A program made the position numbers and the translations under genes. 64,000 nucleotides of DNA from Hevea brasiliensis. Taxonomy: Eukaryota > Streptophyta > Magnoliopsida > Malpighiales > Euphorbiaceae. This document shows positions 12,242 through 25,544 of the stretch, in pieces (positions within the stretch are counted from its first letter, which is position 1; each line of letters begins with the position of its first letter). The DNA is taken from positions 110,696,584 through 110,760,583 of the forward strand of contig NC_079495.1 of NCBI RefSeq assembly GCF_030052815.1, in the 5' to 3' direction. A model generated the notes under the pieces. That model was not told the DNA's origin, searched no databases, and saw only the letters and a list, made by a program, of their open reading frames with translations.

Positions 12242-14430
12242 ACCAATCACTATTGGTATAAAGTTTTTTTTTTTTTTTAATATCACAATATAAAATTTTA
12301 ATAACAATAATTATTCTAACACTAATTCATAGTAATATTTAAAAAAAAATTATTGGAATTCATTAAACAAATTTTAATTAAAATATTCAATTATAAAAAA
12401 AAAACCATAGCCATAAGAAATTATCTTTACTTTTATATTCCTCATAGAAAATTAATAATTTCATTACAATAATATTAAATTGATCTAATTACAAAAAAAT
12501 ATATATTTTAAATTAAATTTATTTTAATAATTTTGATTTTAGTGATTTTGACTAATTTATCAAATTGATTAAAACTAGATTTTCAATTATAATGATTTCA
12601 ATTAATTTTATTAATAAACTTAATTAATTTTATTCAATAATTTGGACTAAAAAAAACTTTTTTATTTTTCATGTGCTTTGTAATGTTTCAAAATTACTAT
12701 TTTACCACAATAAAAATAGTCTTCATTGCTTTATTTGAGAAATTTTTAGGAAATTTTATTTTCATAATTTTGAAATAATACAATTATTACATACATTAAA
12801 AGTGAAAAAATTTAATAAATTTAAATAAAAATACAGAAATATTCATCAATTAAAGTTTAAAATTTAAAAATATTTGTCAATTAAAGTTTAAAATGTAAAT
12901 TATTATCTTCATGCCAAAAAATAAGTTTATTTATGTTTTCATATAATTTATATTATATACAAATATAGGAAGGGAAAACATTAGATTTACCAAAAATGCT
13001 ATTTATTCTTCAAATTATAATTATAATTATATTTTATTATTTAAATTAATTTTAATATTTGTAAAAATTTAAAATTTAAAATTTTAGATGTTATCTAAAC
13101 TTAAAATTTTTAGTCATGCTAATACTTAACTTTAATTAAATATAAAATTTTATAAAAAATAATTAATTATAATAAATAATTAAAAAATAAAAAACATAAT
13201 TAATCTATAATTTATATAATATATAAATGTTGGAAACGGGAACATCGGGTTTACTCAAAATACCATAGTAACTTAGCGGTAAAACAATGATAAAACAATG
13301 AATAATTAAATTTAATTGCTCATGTTATTTAAATTAATTATAGTAATAAAAAATAAATTTAATTAAATATTGAAAACTAAAAGTATTTTAAAATTGTTAT
13401 GATTTTTTTTATTTTTTATGATATCCAAAAATAAAAAAAAAAATTAAATAAGCAATTGTTAAAAAATATATTAAAAAATTAAAAAAAAATAATGTTAATG
13501 AAATCGTTAAAAAAATAAAAAAAATATTTTTTTCTTTTTTTTTTAACGATTTCATTAACATTAATTTTTTTTAATTTTTTAATATAAAGTTTATGAACAT
13601 AAATATAGTTAAAAAAAATAATTTATTTCAATAATTAATAATTATTTCCTATACAATACGTTTAATAATTATAACACTGCTACTATTTAATTATTTATTA
13701 AATTGTTTATATCATAAAATTCTTAATTACAAATATTATAATAAGCTTAATTATTTATATATCTTTATTTAATTTAACTTTCACATCCTGATTCATATAT
13801 AGATTTAAGTTTTACTTATAATTATAAAATTAAAAATTTAATTATAAATCTTTTTATAAAAAAATATTTTTTTAATTAATGTATTTTAATTTATAAATAT
13901 TCTTAACTTATATAAATCTAGCAAATTACATTATTAGTAATTTTTTTTTCTTTGAAAAATATATTAGTTGTACACTGTCTTTTAATAACCTTATTGTAAT
14001 TCTAATAAAATTCTAACACTAATTCAGATATCATAAAATTTTATATTTATATATGAAAGTCTTAATTTAATTAGACCTCTATAATATATACATGAAATTT
14101 TCTCAAAATTTATAATAAAAAGAAATCTAATGCTCTAAACTATCCCTATATGTCTATATATTGATATTAATGTAGCTAACTTATTAAAAAAAAAAACTAA
14201 AAATTTACAATATAGGAGGCAAAATGGCCTATGCTTTGTTGCAAAGAAAATTGGAGCAATTGAAAATCTATATAATATATAAATACATGAAAGGAGGTGA
14301 ACATTAGTTTTGACTAAATTATTCTTCATTATTTATAGTATTTATAATTATATTTATTAATATTTAATTTAGTCTTAAAATTTATATAATTTAAAAATTT
14401 TTATGACTTAAAATTTAATTATCTATACAA
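12242..14430. other. AT-rich intergenic DNA, no gene
   Basis: I see no coding region. It is extremely AT-rich, with short imperfect repeats of a motif near 12950-12990, 13225-13260 and 14270-14300 (a purine-rich GGAA..GGGAACAT-like core). One strong hairpin is listed separately. Probably old, heavily mutated repeat DNA. Confidence 0.6.
13469..13583. repeat. Near-perfect AT-rich hairpin, possible MITE relic
   Basis: Two arms of about 55 bp, sharing AATGTTAATGAAATCGTTAA and its reverse complement, meet almost without a loop around 13526. The arms differ by only a few bases in homopolymer runs. It resembles a short fold-back or MITE remnant; no clear target duplication is visible. Confidence 0.7.
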
Positions 14431-14911
14431 TTTTAAAATTTATATAAATTTAAAATTATTCGTCCTACTTGTATTTAAAGTATACTTAATTAAATTTTTA
14501 TTATAAAATAATTTTAAATAAAAACTTTACAAAAATATATTCATTATTTATATTATTTACAATAATACGAATGTATTTTATTTATATAAATAATTTTTTT
14601 ATTTAATCCGAATAAATTTTAATCTCTATCTTATAATTATTTGTGCAACATTATTTTGAAACAATTCTATTTGAATTTATGAAGAATAAGAAAATAAATT
14701 AATTTTTATCAGCCAACATATGAACTCTTTTATTAATATTTTTAAAATTTTCATTTAATTTAATTTCTTATAAATTTATAAATAAATATTTTATATAAAA
14801 TAAATTTATATTTTTCTTAATTATAGATATATTTCTAAATTTCTTAATTATACATTAATATATAAATTAGTTTTGATTAAAATTAAATTTATAAATTCTA
14901 TGCAAATATTA

Positions 14912-14952
<41 letters not shown>

Positions 14953-15770
14953 CAACGAACAAAAAAATTCACATTCACTGATTTATAGAAAAAATATTTA
15001 ATTAGTATATAATATATATTAAAATTGTATGAATGTAAAAGTTTTAAATAGTATATAATTACATAGAAAGCATAAGAAAACAAATTATATATATGAAAAA
15101 AAATTAAAAAGATAAACACATATTATTTAAAAATTAAAAATTAATAAAATATGTTAAGTTTAAATTTAATTATAAAATTTGTATAATTAATAAGATGATT
15201 ATAATTTATAATAGTGAAATTTTTTAATTTTAAAATGACATATTATTCAAAGTTTAAAAATGTTAAAGTCTATGTATATAAAAAAATAACATTTTTAATT
15301 TTTTAATACTATAATGTTATCATAACTCAATAAATATTAAATATATGTAAAAATAATTAGAAATTATGTTTTAAATATAGAATTGTTATTTTAATTTAAT
15401 AAATTTATATTTAAATATAAATATAAATTAATAATTTGATTAAAAAAGTCACAATTTTCATACGTTTACAAGCATTACATCGTTTAATATAATTTTCATT
15501 TATTTGGATTCAACAAATTTGATGTTTACTCATAGAAAAATAATTTTAAAAAATTTAATTTAAAAATATATTTAGTTTGATAAAATATTTTACTATAAAT
15601 CAAATAATTGTCTATATATTTTTTTTACTATAATCATTTCAACTAAAAATAATAATATATTAATGTCAATTTTTTTTATTTACTAGCATCATTTTTTTAT
15701 TTTTTACACAAAAGAATATTTTAGTTATTAATTTATTATTTATAAATATTTTATTAATATTAATATATTT
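14431..15770 (+). repeat. AT-rich tandem duplication, unit A
   Basis: This unit aligns by eye along its length with unit B (15780-16829 plus 19438-19592). Shared landmarks include CCTACTTGTATTTAA, AATAAGATGATTATAATTTA, TTAATAATTTGATTAAAAAA and ATAATTGTCTATA. It also carries a (TA)n run at about 14914-14948 that unit B lacks. Position 15609-15613 in this unit is the empty counterpart of the solo LTR target in unit B. No coding potential is visible; origin unknown. Confidence 0.75.
14914..14948. repeat. (TA)n microsatellite
   Basis: A pure alternating TA tract of about 35 bp in AT-rich intergenic DNA. Confidence 0.95.
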
Positions 15771-15779
15771 ATTATTAAA

Positions 15780-16829
15780 ATTTTAGAGTTTGTATAAATC
15801 TAAAATATTTAATCCTACTTGTATTTAAGGTCTACTTAATTTAAATTTTATTCTAATATAATTTTAAAGAAAATTTTATAAAGATATATTCATGATTTAT
15901 ACTACTTACAAAAATAGGAAGATATTTTCTTTATATAAATAACTTTTTGAATGAATCTTAATAAATTTTTATCTTTATTTCATAATTATTTATGTAAAAT
16001 TATTTTAATATAATTATATTTAAATTTATACGGAAGAACAATAAAAAATTAATTTTTTTAGCCAAATATATGTGAATTCTTTTATTATTTTTTTAAATTT
16101 TCATTTAATTTAATTTCTAATAAATTAATTAAAAATATAAAATTAGTATGTAATATATATTTAAATTATATGAATCTAAAACTTTTAAATAATATATAAT
16201 TACATACAAAGTAAAATTATATGAATCTAAAACTTTTAAATAATATATAATTACATACAAAATATAAAAAAAAATAAATTATACATATACGAGAAAAACA
16301 TTTAAATAGATAAACATGTATTATTTAAAAAACAGTAATTAACAAAATTTGTTAAGTTTGAATTTAATGATAAAATTAATATAATTAATAAGATGATTAT
16401 AATTTATAATACTATTTTTTGTTTTAAAATAATATATTATTAAAAGTTAAAAAATGTAAATATTTGTATATATAAAAAATAATATTTTTTAATTTTTAAT
16501 ATTATAATATTATTCTAATTTAGTAAATAGTAAATACATATAAAAAAATTAAAAATCATATATGAATATAGAATTGCTATTTCAATTTAATAAATTTATT
16601 TTTAAATATAAATATAAACATAAACTAATAATTTGATTAAAAAAATTTACAATTTTCATATGAATATAAGTATTATAATATTTAATAGAATTTTTATTTA
16701 TTTAGATTTAACAACTTCTTTTATTAAAATTTGATATTTACTGTTTAGAAAAATAATTAAAAAATTATTTTAAAAATAAGTTATAATTTAATTTAATAAA
16801 ATATTTTATTATAAATCGAATAATTGTCT
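15780..16829 (+). repeat. AT-rich tandem duplication, unit B (left part)
   Basis: Second copy of the roughly 1.3-kb unit, interrupted at 16829 by the solo LTR and resuming at 19438. It has its own internal 60-bp tandem duplication at about 16155-16260 (core AATCTAAAACTTTTAAATAA). Divergence from unit A is visible in nearly every line, so the duplication is old. Confidence 0.72.
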
Positions 16830-19432
16830 TGTCACGACCCAACCTATGGGCCGGACCGGCACTAGGACCTGGGCCAGCCTAAAGCCCCCGAGGCCCGTAG
16901 TAAGCCTAACTGTTCATTTACCCAATTCTAAGGCCCATTTGGGCCCAATTTCAAGAAAACAAACGGACAGAGTTCGGCCATAAAATGAACTTACCAACGG
17001 GGAGTTTTCGACTCACCCGACCTGTAAACACAATAAACAATCCATTGGGGAGCTCAGCTCACCCTCCACATACTCATCAACATAATAACAAATGGGAGCT
17101 CAGCTCCCTCATCCAATCCATCAAAACAGACTTAAAATATTAAGTTTACAGGTCCAACATGAATATAATATTACAGACCAATTTCAAATAATTACTGCTA
17201 ACACATGCGGAAATTCTAGGAGTAAATAAAATTACACAAATATCAATAAACAACCTGCGAAGTATAAAAGCAGGTTAACCCAGAATAAATATCCTCCTGT
17301 GGCCTGTAAAAATTTTTGAACAGGAGTGAGCGTTCGACTCATAGAGTAAAATATCAATTTTAACCATAATCTCTATAACTATCTAGAACTAATGCACCCT
17401 GTAGAGTGAAATGCAACATCAACAACATTTTCACATCATAACATCAAAAAGGTAATTTGGAGCACTCACACACCCTGTAGTATCAATCATAACATATGGG
17501 AGCTGATCCCCTATACAGCTCTCTTAAATCCAACCCGGTGCGGCCAATTACTCAAGCTCGGACTTCCACTTAATAACCAAATCGAGGGTCCCAGCGAATT
17601 ACTCAAGCCGTGACTACCCCTAGAAGGAACGGGTCCCAGCGAATTACTCAAGCCGTGACTACCCCGTCCTATCCATAGTCCACACCACATCACACGCACG
17701 CCAACGCACGCACACTGCTCCAAATTACCACAACAACATCCATGACATATTAACAGTTATGAATGCAACATAAATCGTGCCTAGAGTTTAACTAAATAAA
17801 TATATGCATATAAGTGATGCATGGGCATGCTGAACATATAATAATATCGAAATTACAATTAAAATTAATATTTTACTCACAGACTTGACGACAAATTACT
17901 GTGGCGGCTGGGCGGAGAAAGAAGGCTGTCCCGGCTCACCTGACAATCATATTACATTTATTTAATACAATCTGACTCAATACAAACAAAGAAAAAGACC
18001 AATTACGTCCTAAGTCGTGTCGAAAATCCGGCAGAGTCTCCCCTATACCTAGGACCTACCCAACCTGCAAAAGGGTTCAAAACACACTTCTATACTCACA
18101 ATCCATATATCAACAGTTCAATCATATCACACAGCCCCTCCTGGGCCCATCAAATCAGTCATCCATCACAATACGCAAAATTTCAATTTAGTCATTATTA
18201 TTGATCATTTTTGCAAAAACTGTCCAAACAAGCTCTAAAAATTATAAAACTTTGCCCCGCGGTCCTTAGCAATATTACTAAGCTATTGCAAAAAGAATCG
18301 TAATTTTCTAAGCTACCACGAATATTTTATGGATTTTTAATCCTATTTAAGCACTAGAAAATTACAAAAAAGCAAGGTTCGGGTTTACCTTTGCCGATTC
18401 CGACTTCGGGAACGCGCTCGGGACGTCTGACAATGGGGGGCTAGCCAAAACCTCGGTCCAATTCGGGGACTTTTTCCAGAACGTCCATGCGCCCGAAATT
18501 TGCGAACTTGGCCAATCGTCGAATTTCCGCGAATCGAGGATACCTACACGAAGCCCATAACACGGGGGTTAGTACATAAATTTTTTTAGAATTTTCTAAG
18601 CTCATTTAATGCTCGAAAATACACTGCGAAGTTCCGTGGGACCCACCGAAAAACGGTGTTGGAAAAATTCGAAATTTATGTCGTTGCGAAGCTCTCGACG
18701 AATGGAGCGTGCTGGTGGCCTCGGTTTTCTCGTGGGATTCACGGTTTTCGAGAAATCTAGCCCAAAAGTCGAAATGGGCTAAAATCTTCCCGAGCAAAAA
18801 TCGGACAATCCGCTCGATGGATTTCGGCGTTCTTGGTGTCTATGGAAAGCTCTCGAGTAGATGATTTTGGACACAAGACCGGTCAATTGGTGGCGGATCG
18901 GCGGATTGGCCGAGGAAGTCGGCGGCGTGGCTCGCGAGGATCGCGCGCGTTTTCGCCGTTCGGGCGGTGGCCATTGTTGGTGGCGGCGCTGGTCTTTGGT
19001 GGTGCTGGCTGGTGGCGGCTAGGCGGAAGGAGAAAGCGAGGAGAGAAGGGAGAGAGCCATCGCGCGGGAGAAGAAAAAGGAAGAAGGAAAAGGGCCGGTC
19101 CGATTCGACCGGTCCGATCCGGTCTGGTTCGATTCGGCCGGTTCGATTCGAAATACAAAATTTTGAATTTTTTACTCTGCCTCGGGACCGAAAACGAGGT
19201 CCAAAAATTCCGAAAAAATTCCGTAAAACTCAGAAAAATACGTAGACTCCAAATATATTTTTAGTTTTGCCACGTGTCTTTAAATTAATTTTTAAAAATC
19301 ATCAAAGTTTATATTTTCGGAAAATCGAACCCGATTTTTAAAATCCGAAAAATCTCAAAAAAATTCCTAAAATTTAAATAAAATTAAAATACCAAAAATA
19401 CTCATAAATAAAAAAAATTTTGGGGTGTTACA
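16830..19432 (-). mobile_element. Solo LTR of the gypsy family
   Basis: A complete 2,603-bp LTR (minus strand TGTAACACCCC to CGTGACA) flanked by a perfect 5-bp duplication TGTCT (16825-16829 and 19433-19437), with no internal element sequence on either side. It is collinear with the interrupted LTR at 1427-8346 and with the LTR at 40421-43038. Such solo LTRs form by recombination between the two LTRs of one element. A segment near 18477-18517 differs sharply from the other two copies, while the sequence around it is nearly identical. Confidence 0.97.
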
Positions 19433-19437
19433 TGTCT

Positions 19438-19592
19438 ATACTTTTTTACTGAAATCATTTTAAACCAAAATAATAATATATTAACATCAATATTTTTATT
19501 ATATTAGCATTGATTTTTTTTTATTTTTTACACAAAGAGAACATTTTAATTATTAATTTATGATTTATAAATAATTTATTAGTATTAATATA
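19438..19592 (+). repeat. AT-rich tandem duplication, unit B (right part)
   Basis: Continuation of unit B after the solo LTR. It matches unit A from about 15614 to 15770, including TTATTTTTTACACAAA and the following AATTATTAATTTA-like stretch. Confidence 0.7.
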
Positions 19593-20824
19593 TTTTTCAA
19601 TCTTATTTTTTTTAAGTTTTTTCTCTACATCATAAAAAAAATAAAATTATGTAAAATATTAAATATCAAATAAAAATTAATAATATTGATACATATTGAT
19701 ATGAATGTGCACAATTAATTTTGTGAAACAAAATTAAAAAATAAAACTAAAAATAAAAAAAATCAACATTATATAAAATTATATAAAATTGAATTTATTT
19801 TATTATTATGTATATAAACTCCTAAATAATGTTAAACAAATTTAAAATTTTCACATTAATTATTTATATTTTATAAAAATTATAAAATAATAAAAACTAA
19901 GCAATTTTAATGAACTCAATACTTATGAACTAACAAAATAATAAATAATTTAATTTATATATTTATAAAATATTATAATTATAAAATTATATTATAATAA
20001 TAAAATTTTCATTATAAATTTCACATTTATATTTTTTTATTCCTATTAATATATTTTCATTTTTATTAAATTAATTTGAAAATAATAAATTTATATACAA
20101 CATAAATATCACAAAAATAAAAAATTATTATATCATTCCAATAATAATTAATACATTATAATAATATTATATCATATAATAAATTAATAAAAAATATATA
20201 ACACTCGTTCATGCATGATATAAAAAATATACCACTAATTTAATATTATAATAAAATAATAAAAAATATTTTAATGAAAAATATTATCTTATAAAATAAT
20301 TTATATTAATTATTTTTTATAAAATAAATAGATTAAAAATTATGTATTATTTTTTTAACTTGATAAATTTAAAGACTAGTTTATTTAAATTTACGGCTCA
20401 CAAAATTTAAGTAATTTTTTAAATTTGACCAAAATTATATCAAATTTACTAATAGACATTAAATAAATAAGATTCAAAACTGACTTGATTTTAACTTAAA
20501 ACTAAATTAGTTAATTTTTCAAATAAACAATATTATTTAAATAATTGGAATATCAAAGGCAGCCACAAAAACGCAGGATCACATGCCGTTTATAAACGAC
20601 AACGCAAAGCCATCCCATCTAGTTTTACAGTTGAACGGTCACGATCATCTAAAGCTCTGACCGCACCTATCCAACATCTCGACTCGCACTCACACCCCCC
20701 AAATTTGCCTTCACAGATCACACTCTGCTCCCTCTTTCTGCGATTCCTTTTAAAATCTGTATCACAGGTTCACATAGCTTCTGTTTCTACTTCGATGTAT
20801 TGAAAGAAGAGAAGGGAGAGATCA
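19593..20824. other. AT-rich DNA, then the former CPA promoter and leader
   Basis: To about 20,540 this is featureless AT-rich DNA. From about 20,560 the base composition rises and the sequence looks like a gene flank. It leads into a pyrimidine-rich leader and the ATG of the CPA-like pseudogene at 20825. I could not assign a start site. Confidence 0.5.
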
Positions 20825-23669
20825 ATGGCAGAAGAGGAATACCTTGACTCTGAGCTTAGCGACAGGCAAAAAGAAAGAGATCGCCAAATGGTTCCTTCTC
20901 AACTCGCCCGCCGTTGAAATCCAATTTGTCTCTAAAGGTCTCATTTCTACACACTCAATAATGTGCTTTCAATTTCTCGGTCAATTTCTTCGTTTGGCGC
21001 CGAATTTTGTTAAATTTTTGGCGGTTTTTGCAGATTTGAAATCGGTTTTGAATGACGAGCGAGTATATAACGAGGCGGCTTAAGACTTAAGAGGCATTCC
21101 CTTTCTACAACAAATCTCACATGATTTGCCTCGAATTACCGGATAGAAGCGGAGATGTAAGGCTTTTTTTCGTGTTTTTCTTTTGATTTTTATACAGTTT
21201 AGTCTTCATTTTTGAATTGTTTGTCTTATGTATTGCAATTATAGATGTCTTGTTTTAGAACCCTGGTTTTATATTTGACCATACTTGATTGGAAGTAAAA
21301 TTTCTTGTGTTGCATCTTTTGGAATTGTGTACTTTAGGTGTTGATTACACCTTATAATGAGCTTGATAAGAATGAGTATCTTGATCCTAGAACTGCCCAG
21401 GTAGCTACAGTTAACCATGTGAAGCACGTAAGTTCTGCTACTTCTTGATCATGTAGCTAAACTATATATGATCAGATAACGTGTCAACTAAATAAATAAA
21501 GAAAAGTTTTGTTGTCCATCTTTTATATCGTGACGTGCTAAATTGATTCAGGTTTGTACAGACTTGAGACCTGCGGCTGATGAGGAACTTCTGTCGCCTT
21601 ATATAGAGGAATTTTGGTATGCTTCTGAGTTTCTTGTTTGTTAAAAAAGTAGCACACTTATACAAATTCTTCAATTTGAATATCCTTTATAGATTTTTCC
21701 CTCAGGTTGTATAGCTATTTGACTTTATTGATTGAGTCCCTCAATGAGTGCCTCTTGGCTTGTTGAGTAGCTCATTTTTTTAATTAGCTTATTTATTTTG
21801 CATTGGTCTTGTTACAAATTTAATTTAGTAATATTCAACTGAGAACAATGACTCATTATATGAGTTTCCACTTTGATTCAAGACGAGTTTTCTATTATCC
21901 TCTAACCTTCCTGTTACAAACAGGTTTCTGAAAGGATCTAGAGGAATCAACTTTTAAATTAATTTTTAGTTTTTCTTGTTCTTGTTTGAGTTTCAATCTA
22001 GCCTTTCTGTATGTGTTCTCTTTTTACCTAAAACTTGCTGCTTAATTCTTTTATATTCTGTGCATGTTTGTGGTGATGCGAATTGTGGGGTTGGGAATTC
22101 TATGATTAATTTGTAACTTTTGGGTACACATCTACATGCAAGAAAATATAGCAGAAGCATGATTTGTTTATGGCAGATAGAAAATTGTTAGCGGTTGTTT
22201 TTTATGCACCACTTTACATATTCTTTTACTATTGATGTCAATTTTCTGTGGCAGTTGTACTCTAGATGCAGAAATACTTAAATATGTTGGTGAAGCTTAT
22301 CCGAAGGGAATCTGTTCTGTGTATTGTGTTAATGGAAAAGATGTGGAGGGACCAGGATCTAATTTTGAGCTTGTTGTGGTGATTTCTGCTGTTAGAAATA
22401 GTCCAAAGAATTTCTGGTGTGTAGAATTACTCAAACACTTAGTAGTAACTGCTTTTTCGCACTCTGTATGGCATCATTTTAAGTTGGACATTAATATTGT
22501 ACTATTGCATGCTTCCTAATATATGCCTGAAATTTGTGCTATTATTAGTGCGCATCTTCTAATAACATTCTGTTGTATGTTGAGCAGCAATGGAAGCTGG
22601 CGCTCAGTGTGGAATATTGAGTTCAGGGATGATGTACAAATGCTGGGAATAAGAGGCAAGATACAGGTATTCTTTGTTGTTAACCCTTTGTGAACTTATT
22701 TTTATTTCTATGCTCTTTGCATTTGCATTTGTAATTTGAACTATGCTCTCAATTTTTAGATCCTGGTGAAACACTTCTAGCGTCACTTCAGTGTTGTGTT
22801 TTCTACCTTTTTTTTTTTTTGAAATGCCAGATTTTGCTCATTGTGGTAAAAAAAAGGTTGAAAAATGACTGAAAAGTTGGTTGACCTTTTGTCATGTTTC
22901 TGCTCAGGCCACTGATGATTCTGCATTTTCCATAGCCAACATTATTCGCTACCACGAAGCAGAATACCTAGCATCCCTTGAGGTTATCAATGTGTCTCTT
23001 TTTACTGTTAAATACCTGAATTTTGGGGTTCCTACACTAACAGTTATGTTTGACAGGCATCCTATTCAAATCTGCCATATACCACTTTCAAGGTAAGTTT
23101 GATTAGAAGATAGCAATATGAAAAATTATTGAACAGATTACCTCATATCAGTGAAGAATATTTTCGCTTGCTTAACGTTCATTATAGGATTTTACTGAGG
23201 ACTTAAAAATAGTGGAAGGACTCTTATATCAAGATTACCAATTCCCTTTCATCTCATATAAGCTTTCCTTGAATCCTAGATGCAACACTTTACAGCACTT
23301 TAGATAACTGAATTTTCTGATGTTTAGGATGAAGGAGAGCTTTGGTTTTCACCCTTTGCAATGATTTACAGCACTTTAGATAACAGAATTTTCAGACGTT
23401 TAGAAGGAAGGAGAGCTTTGGTTTTTACCCTTTTTTGCATTTTCGCTTAAAGTACATTCTTCTTACAAAATATAAGTATATAATCCTTTAGTAGGAAGGA
23501 GATTTGTGGCACTAGTCATAAGCACTTCCTTGATCCATTTAGTGGTTACGGTGAGTTGCAGGATTTGCGAAGGAAACTTCCAGTTACTCGCACCCTATTC
23601 CCATGGCATAGCACTTTACAATTCAGCCTGACAAGAGATATCCAGAAGGAACTAGGAATTGGAAAGTAG
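20825..23669 (+). pseudogene. CPA: F-actin capping protein subunit alpha, decayed copy with introns
   Basis: Homologue of the alpha subunit of the actin barbed-end capping heterodimer. Recognisable exons: 20825-20937, 21034-21156, 21338-21427, 21552-21616, 22255-22416, 22588-22666, 22908-22982, 23057-23092 and 23562-23669 (stop TAG). Family motifs include NEYLDPRTAQVA, KGKD-like NGKDVEGPGSNFELVV, NGSWRSVWNIEF and, at the C-terminus, RRKLPVTRTLFPW then LQFSLTRDIQKELGIGK. Lesions: an extra A in the A-run near 20862-20866 shifts exon 1. In exon 2 about 10 bp containing TAA replace a codon near 21081-21090, adding a stop and a frameshift. The roughly 28-residue exon expected between 22666 and 22908 (encoding the segment after K-I-Q) is absent. 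Because introns remain, this is a duplicated rather than a processed pseudogene. Confidence 0.9.
23292..23435 (+). repeat. 76-bp tandem duplication in a CPA intron
   Basis: Two copies (starting about 23291 and 23367) share ACAGCACTTTAGATAAC and GGAGAGCTTTGGTTTT with several substitutions. It lies in the last intron of the CPA pseudogene. Confidence 0.85.
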
Positions 23670-24419
23670 TACGATGCTAGAATTATACACCTTGTAGCCT
23701 GGTAAAATTGCATTAATGATATCCTGACAAATCAATTCATATTTGCATCTTGAAAAGGAAGTCGGAATTGGGAAGTGAGTAATATCATGCCAAGTATGCA
23801 CTGCAGTGCCTTAGCTGGTGAGACCCTGAAATGTTGGTCCATTGGTGTCTTGACCCGTGAATCTGCAGCTTCTTCTTCCCTGAGAGTTCTTTGCTTCCTT
23901 TCCTTCTTATAGTGATTTTGCCATTTGCTGTGCCAATTGTTACCTTCCACCAGAGTTCCTCAGTTTTGGTTTGTAGTCCCGTACCATTCATTACAAGTTA
24001 TGTATAGCTGTGTTGTTAATGATAATTATTATTATTTTTTTCTTATGGTTTTAAATGGAAAATTCTACAATACAATGTCACGCGTTTTGAATTTTGGAAC
24101 TGAAAAAAAATTTGTTCAACTGAATTCCTCGGTAAATGGTGAGGAAGTCTCCATCCTGAGTTTGGACAACTGAACTTTCAAGTTTCAACAGGTTATCTCG
24201 AGTGAATTTCATCAACCCCCACCATAACTAGTGTTTATTGAAGGTGTTCTACCGTTTGTATACACGGTTTTGAATCATGTGGCCATGTGTAAGTAGTGTA
24301 AAGAACCGGGAATGCCTTATAAAGACAAGGGCTTTTGTATACCGTCTTACGATGGGGCGGTGGGGTAAAGCAAGGCAAGAAAGAGGATGTTATGTTAAAA
24401 CAAATTAGAAAGTGTAAAG
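23670..24419. other. Downstream flank of the CPA pseudogene
   Basis: I see no gene. The first part was presumably the 3' untranslated region. The open frames on both strands here are short and lack family features. Confidence 0.5.
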
Positions 24420-24491
24420 TTCCGTTGCCGGGAATCGAACCCGGGTCTCCCGGGTGAAAGCCAGACATCCTAACCGCTGGACGACAACGGA
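24420..24491 (-). tRNA. trnE-UUC: tRNA-Glu (anticodon TTC)
   Basis: Read on the minus strand the 72-nt sequence begins TCCGTTGTCGTCCAGCGG and folds as a standard cloverleaf: 7-bp acceptor stem TCCGTTG/CAACGGA with discriminator A, D arm GTCCAGCGGTTAGGAT, anticodon loop CTTTCAC with TTC, and T arm with GGTTCGATTCC. The internal A and B boxes for RNA polymerase III are intact. It has the nuclear plant tRNA-Glu sequence as I know it. No intron. Confidence 0.96.
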
Positions 24492-25544
24492 ATCATTGAG
24501 TTGTAAGTAGTATTTTATTCTTCTGAATAAATAAAGTAAAAATTTTTCATTTAATTTTAATTCACTCTAAAATAAAATTTTAAAAATAGATAAAATTTTC
24601 TTTTGCTAAATTCTATAACCATCTCAAATATAAATAAATTAACATAAAATGTTTTGTCATGCAATAATTAGAGTGAAAATTTTTAAAAAGAATAAAATTG
24701 TCAAAATTTAAATCCCAAGACATTTATTTTTCATTTTGACTACAAAATTATTAATTCAATTATAGCGATTGAATATAATTAAGTACATAATTAAGAGGAA
24801 ATTATTTAATATGCTCAATATATAAAATTATAATTGTTTTATATTTACGTTACAAATTATACTCTCATAAAAAATAAATTTTATATTTAGGTAAGTGAAT
24901 AATGTTGTTATTGTTATTTTTTACTGTCTGAATAATGTTATTTAAAAATTACTTAAATTGTATTCAATAATTTCTCGCAATTGGTTAATTGTCAACCATG
25001 CAATGACCAAAGTTTCCATCTAGTCGGACTTGTCACTACCCACTGTATATTTGTTCAACGTCTCAAAAAGGTACGCCGCCGTATCAGTCCACTGTATTTT
25101 GTTCAACGTCTCAGTGACTCCCTCTCGCGATCCTTGCTGGGATTTTATCTCCTAAACATAAACCCTAATATTTGATTCTTTTTTCTATGGCCCATCTTTT
25201 CCAATGCCTTGTCTAAATGGATCAATAACCAACCTTAGGTACAGCTTCATACGTTAGTTTATTAGGTTTTGTGGAGCGGAGATTGGTCTTCTGAGGGAGC
25301 TACAACTGTGTTTCTCTCATTTTCTTAGCATCCAAGCAAGTAGGTAAGTCTACCTTGACTTTTGGTTTTCGTTGCTCTTTTTACTTTCTAATTCCTTGAG
25401 TTAAATCGATTTTGGTTTTGCTTTGCTTTTCCAAGAAGAGGGTATACATGTTACTCACTGAACTCTGTTTAGAAAAGAAGGGTTTTGATTCATTCTTCTA
25501 TAAGCCTTTTTTTTTTTAACTGGTTTTTGTTATTTACGTTTCAG
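24492..25544. other. Intergenic DNA and former LSM4 promoter/leader
   Basis: 24492-24970 is AT-rich with nothing recognisable. From about 24,980 the composition becomes gene-like. Around 25337-25346 the sequence AAGCAAGTAG is followed by GTAAGT, which looks like the leader exon and first donor of LSM4; the position where family genes may carry ATG reads TAG. That comparison is from memory. Confidence 0.45.
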
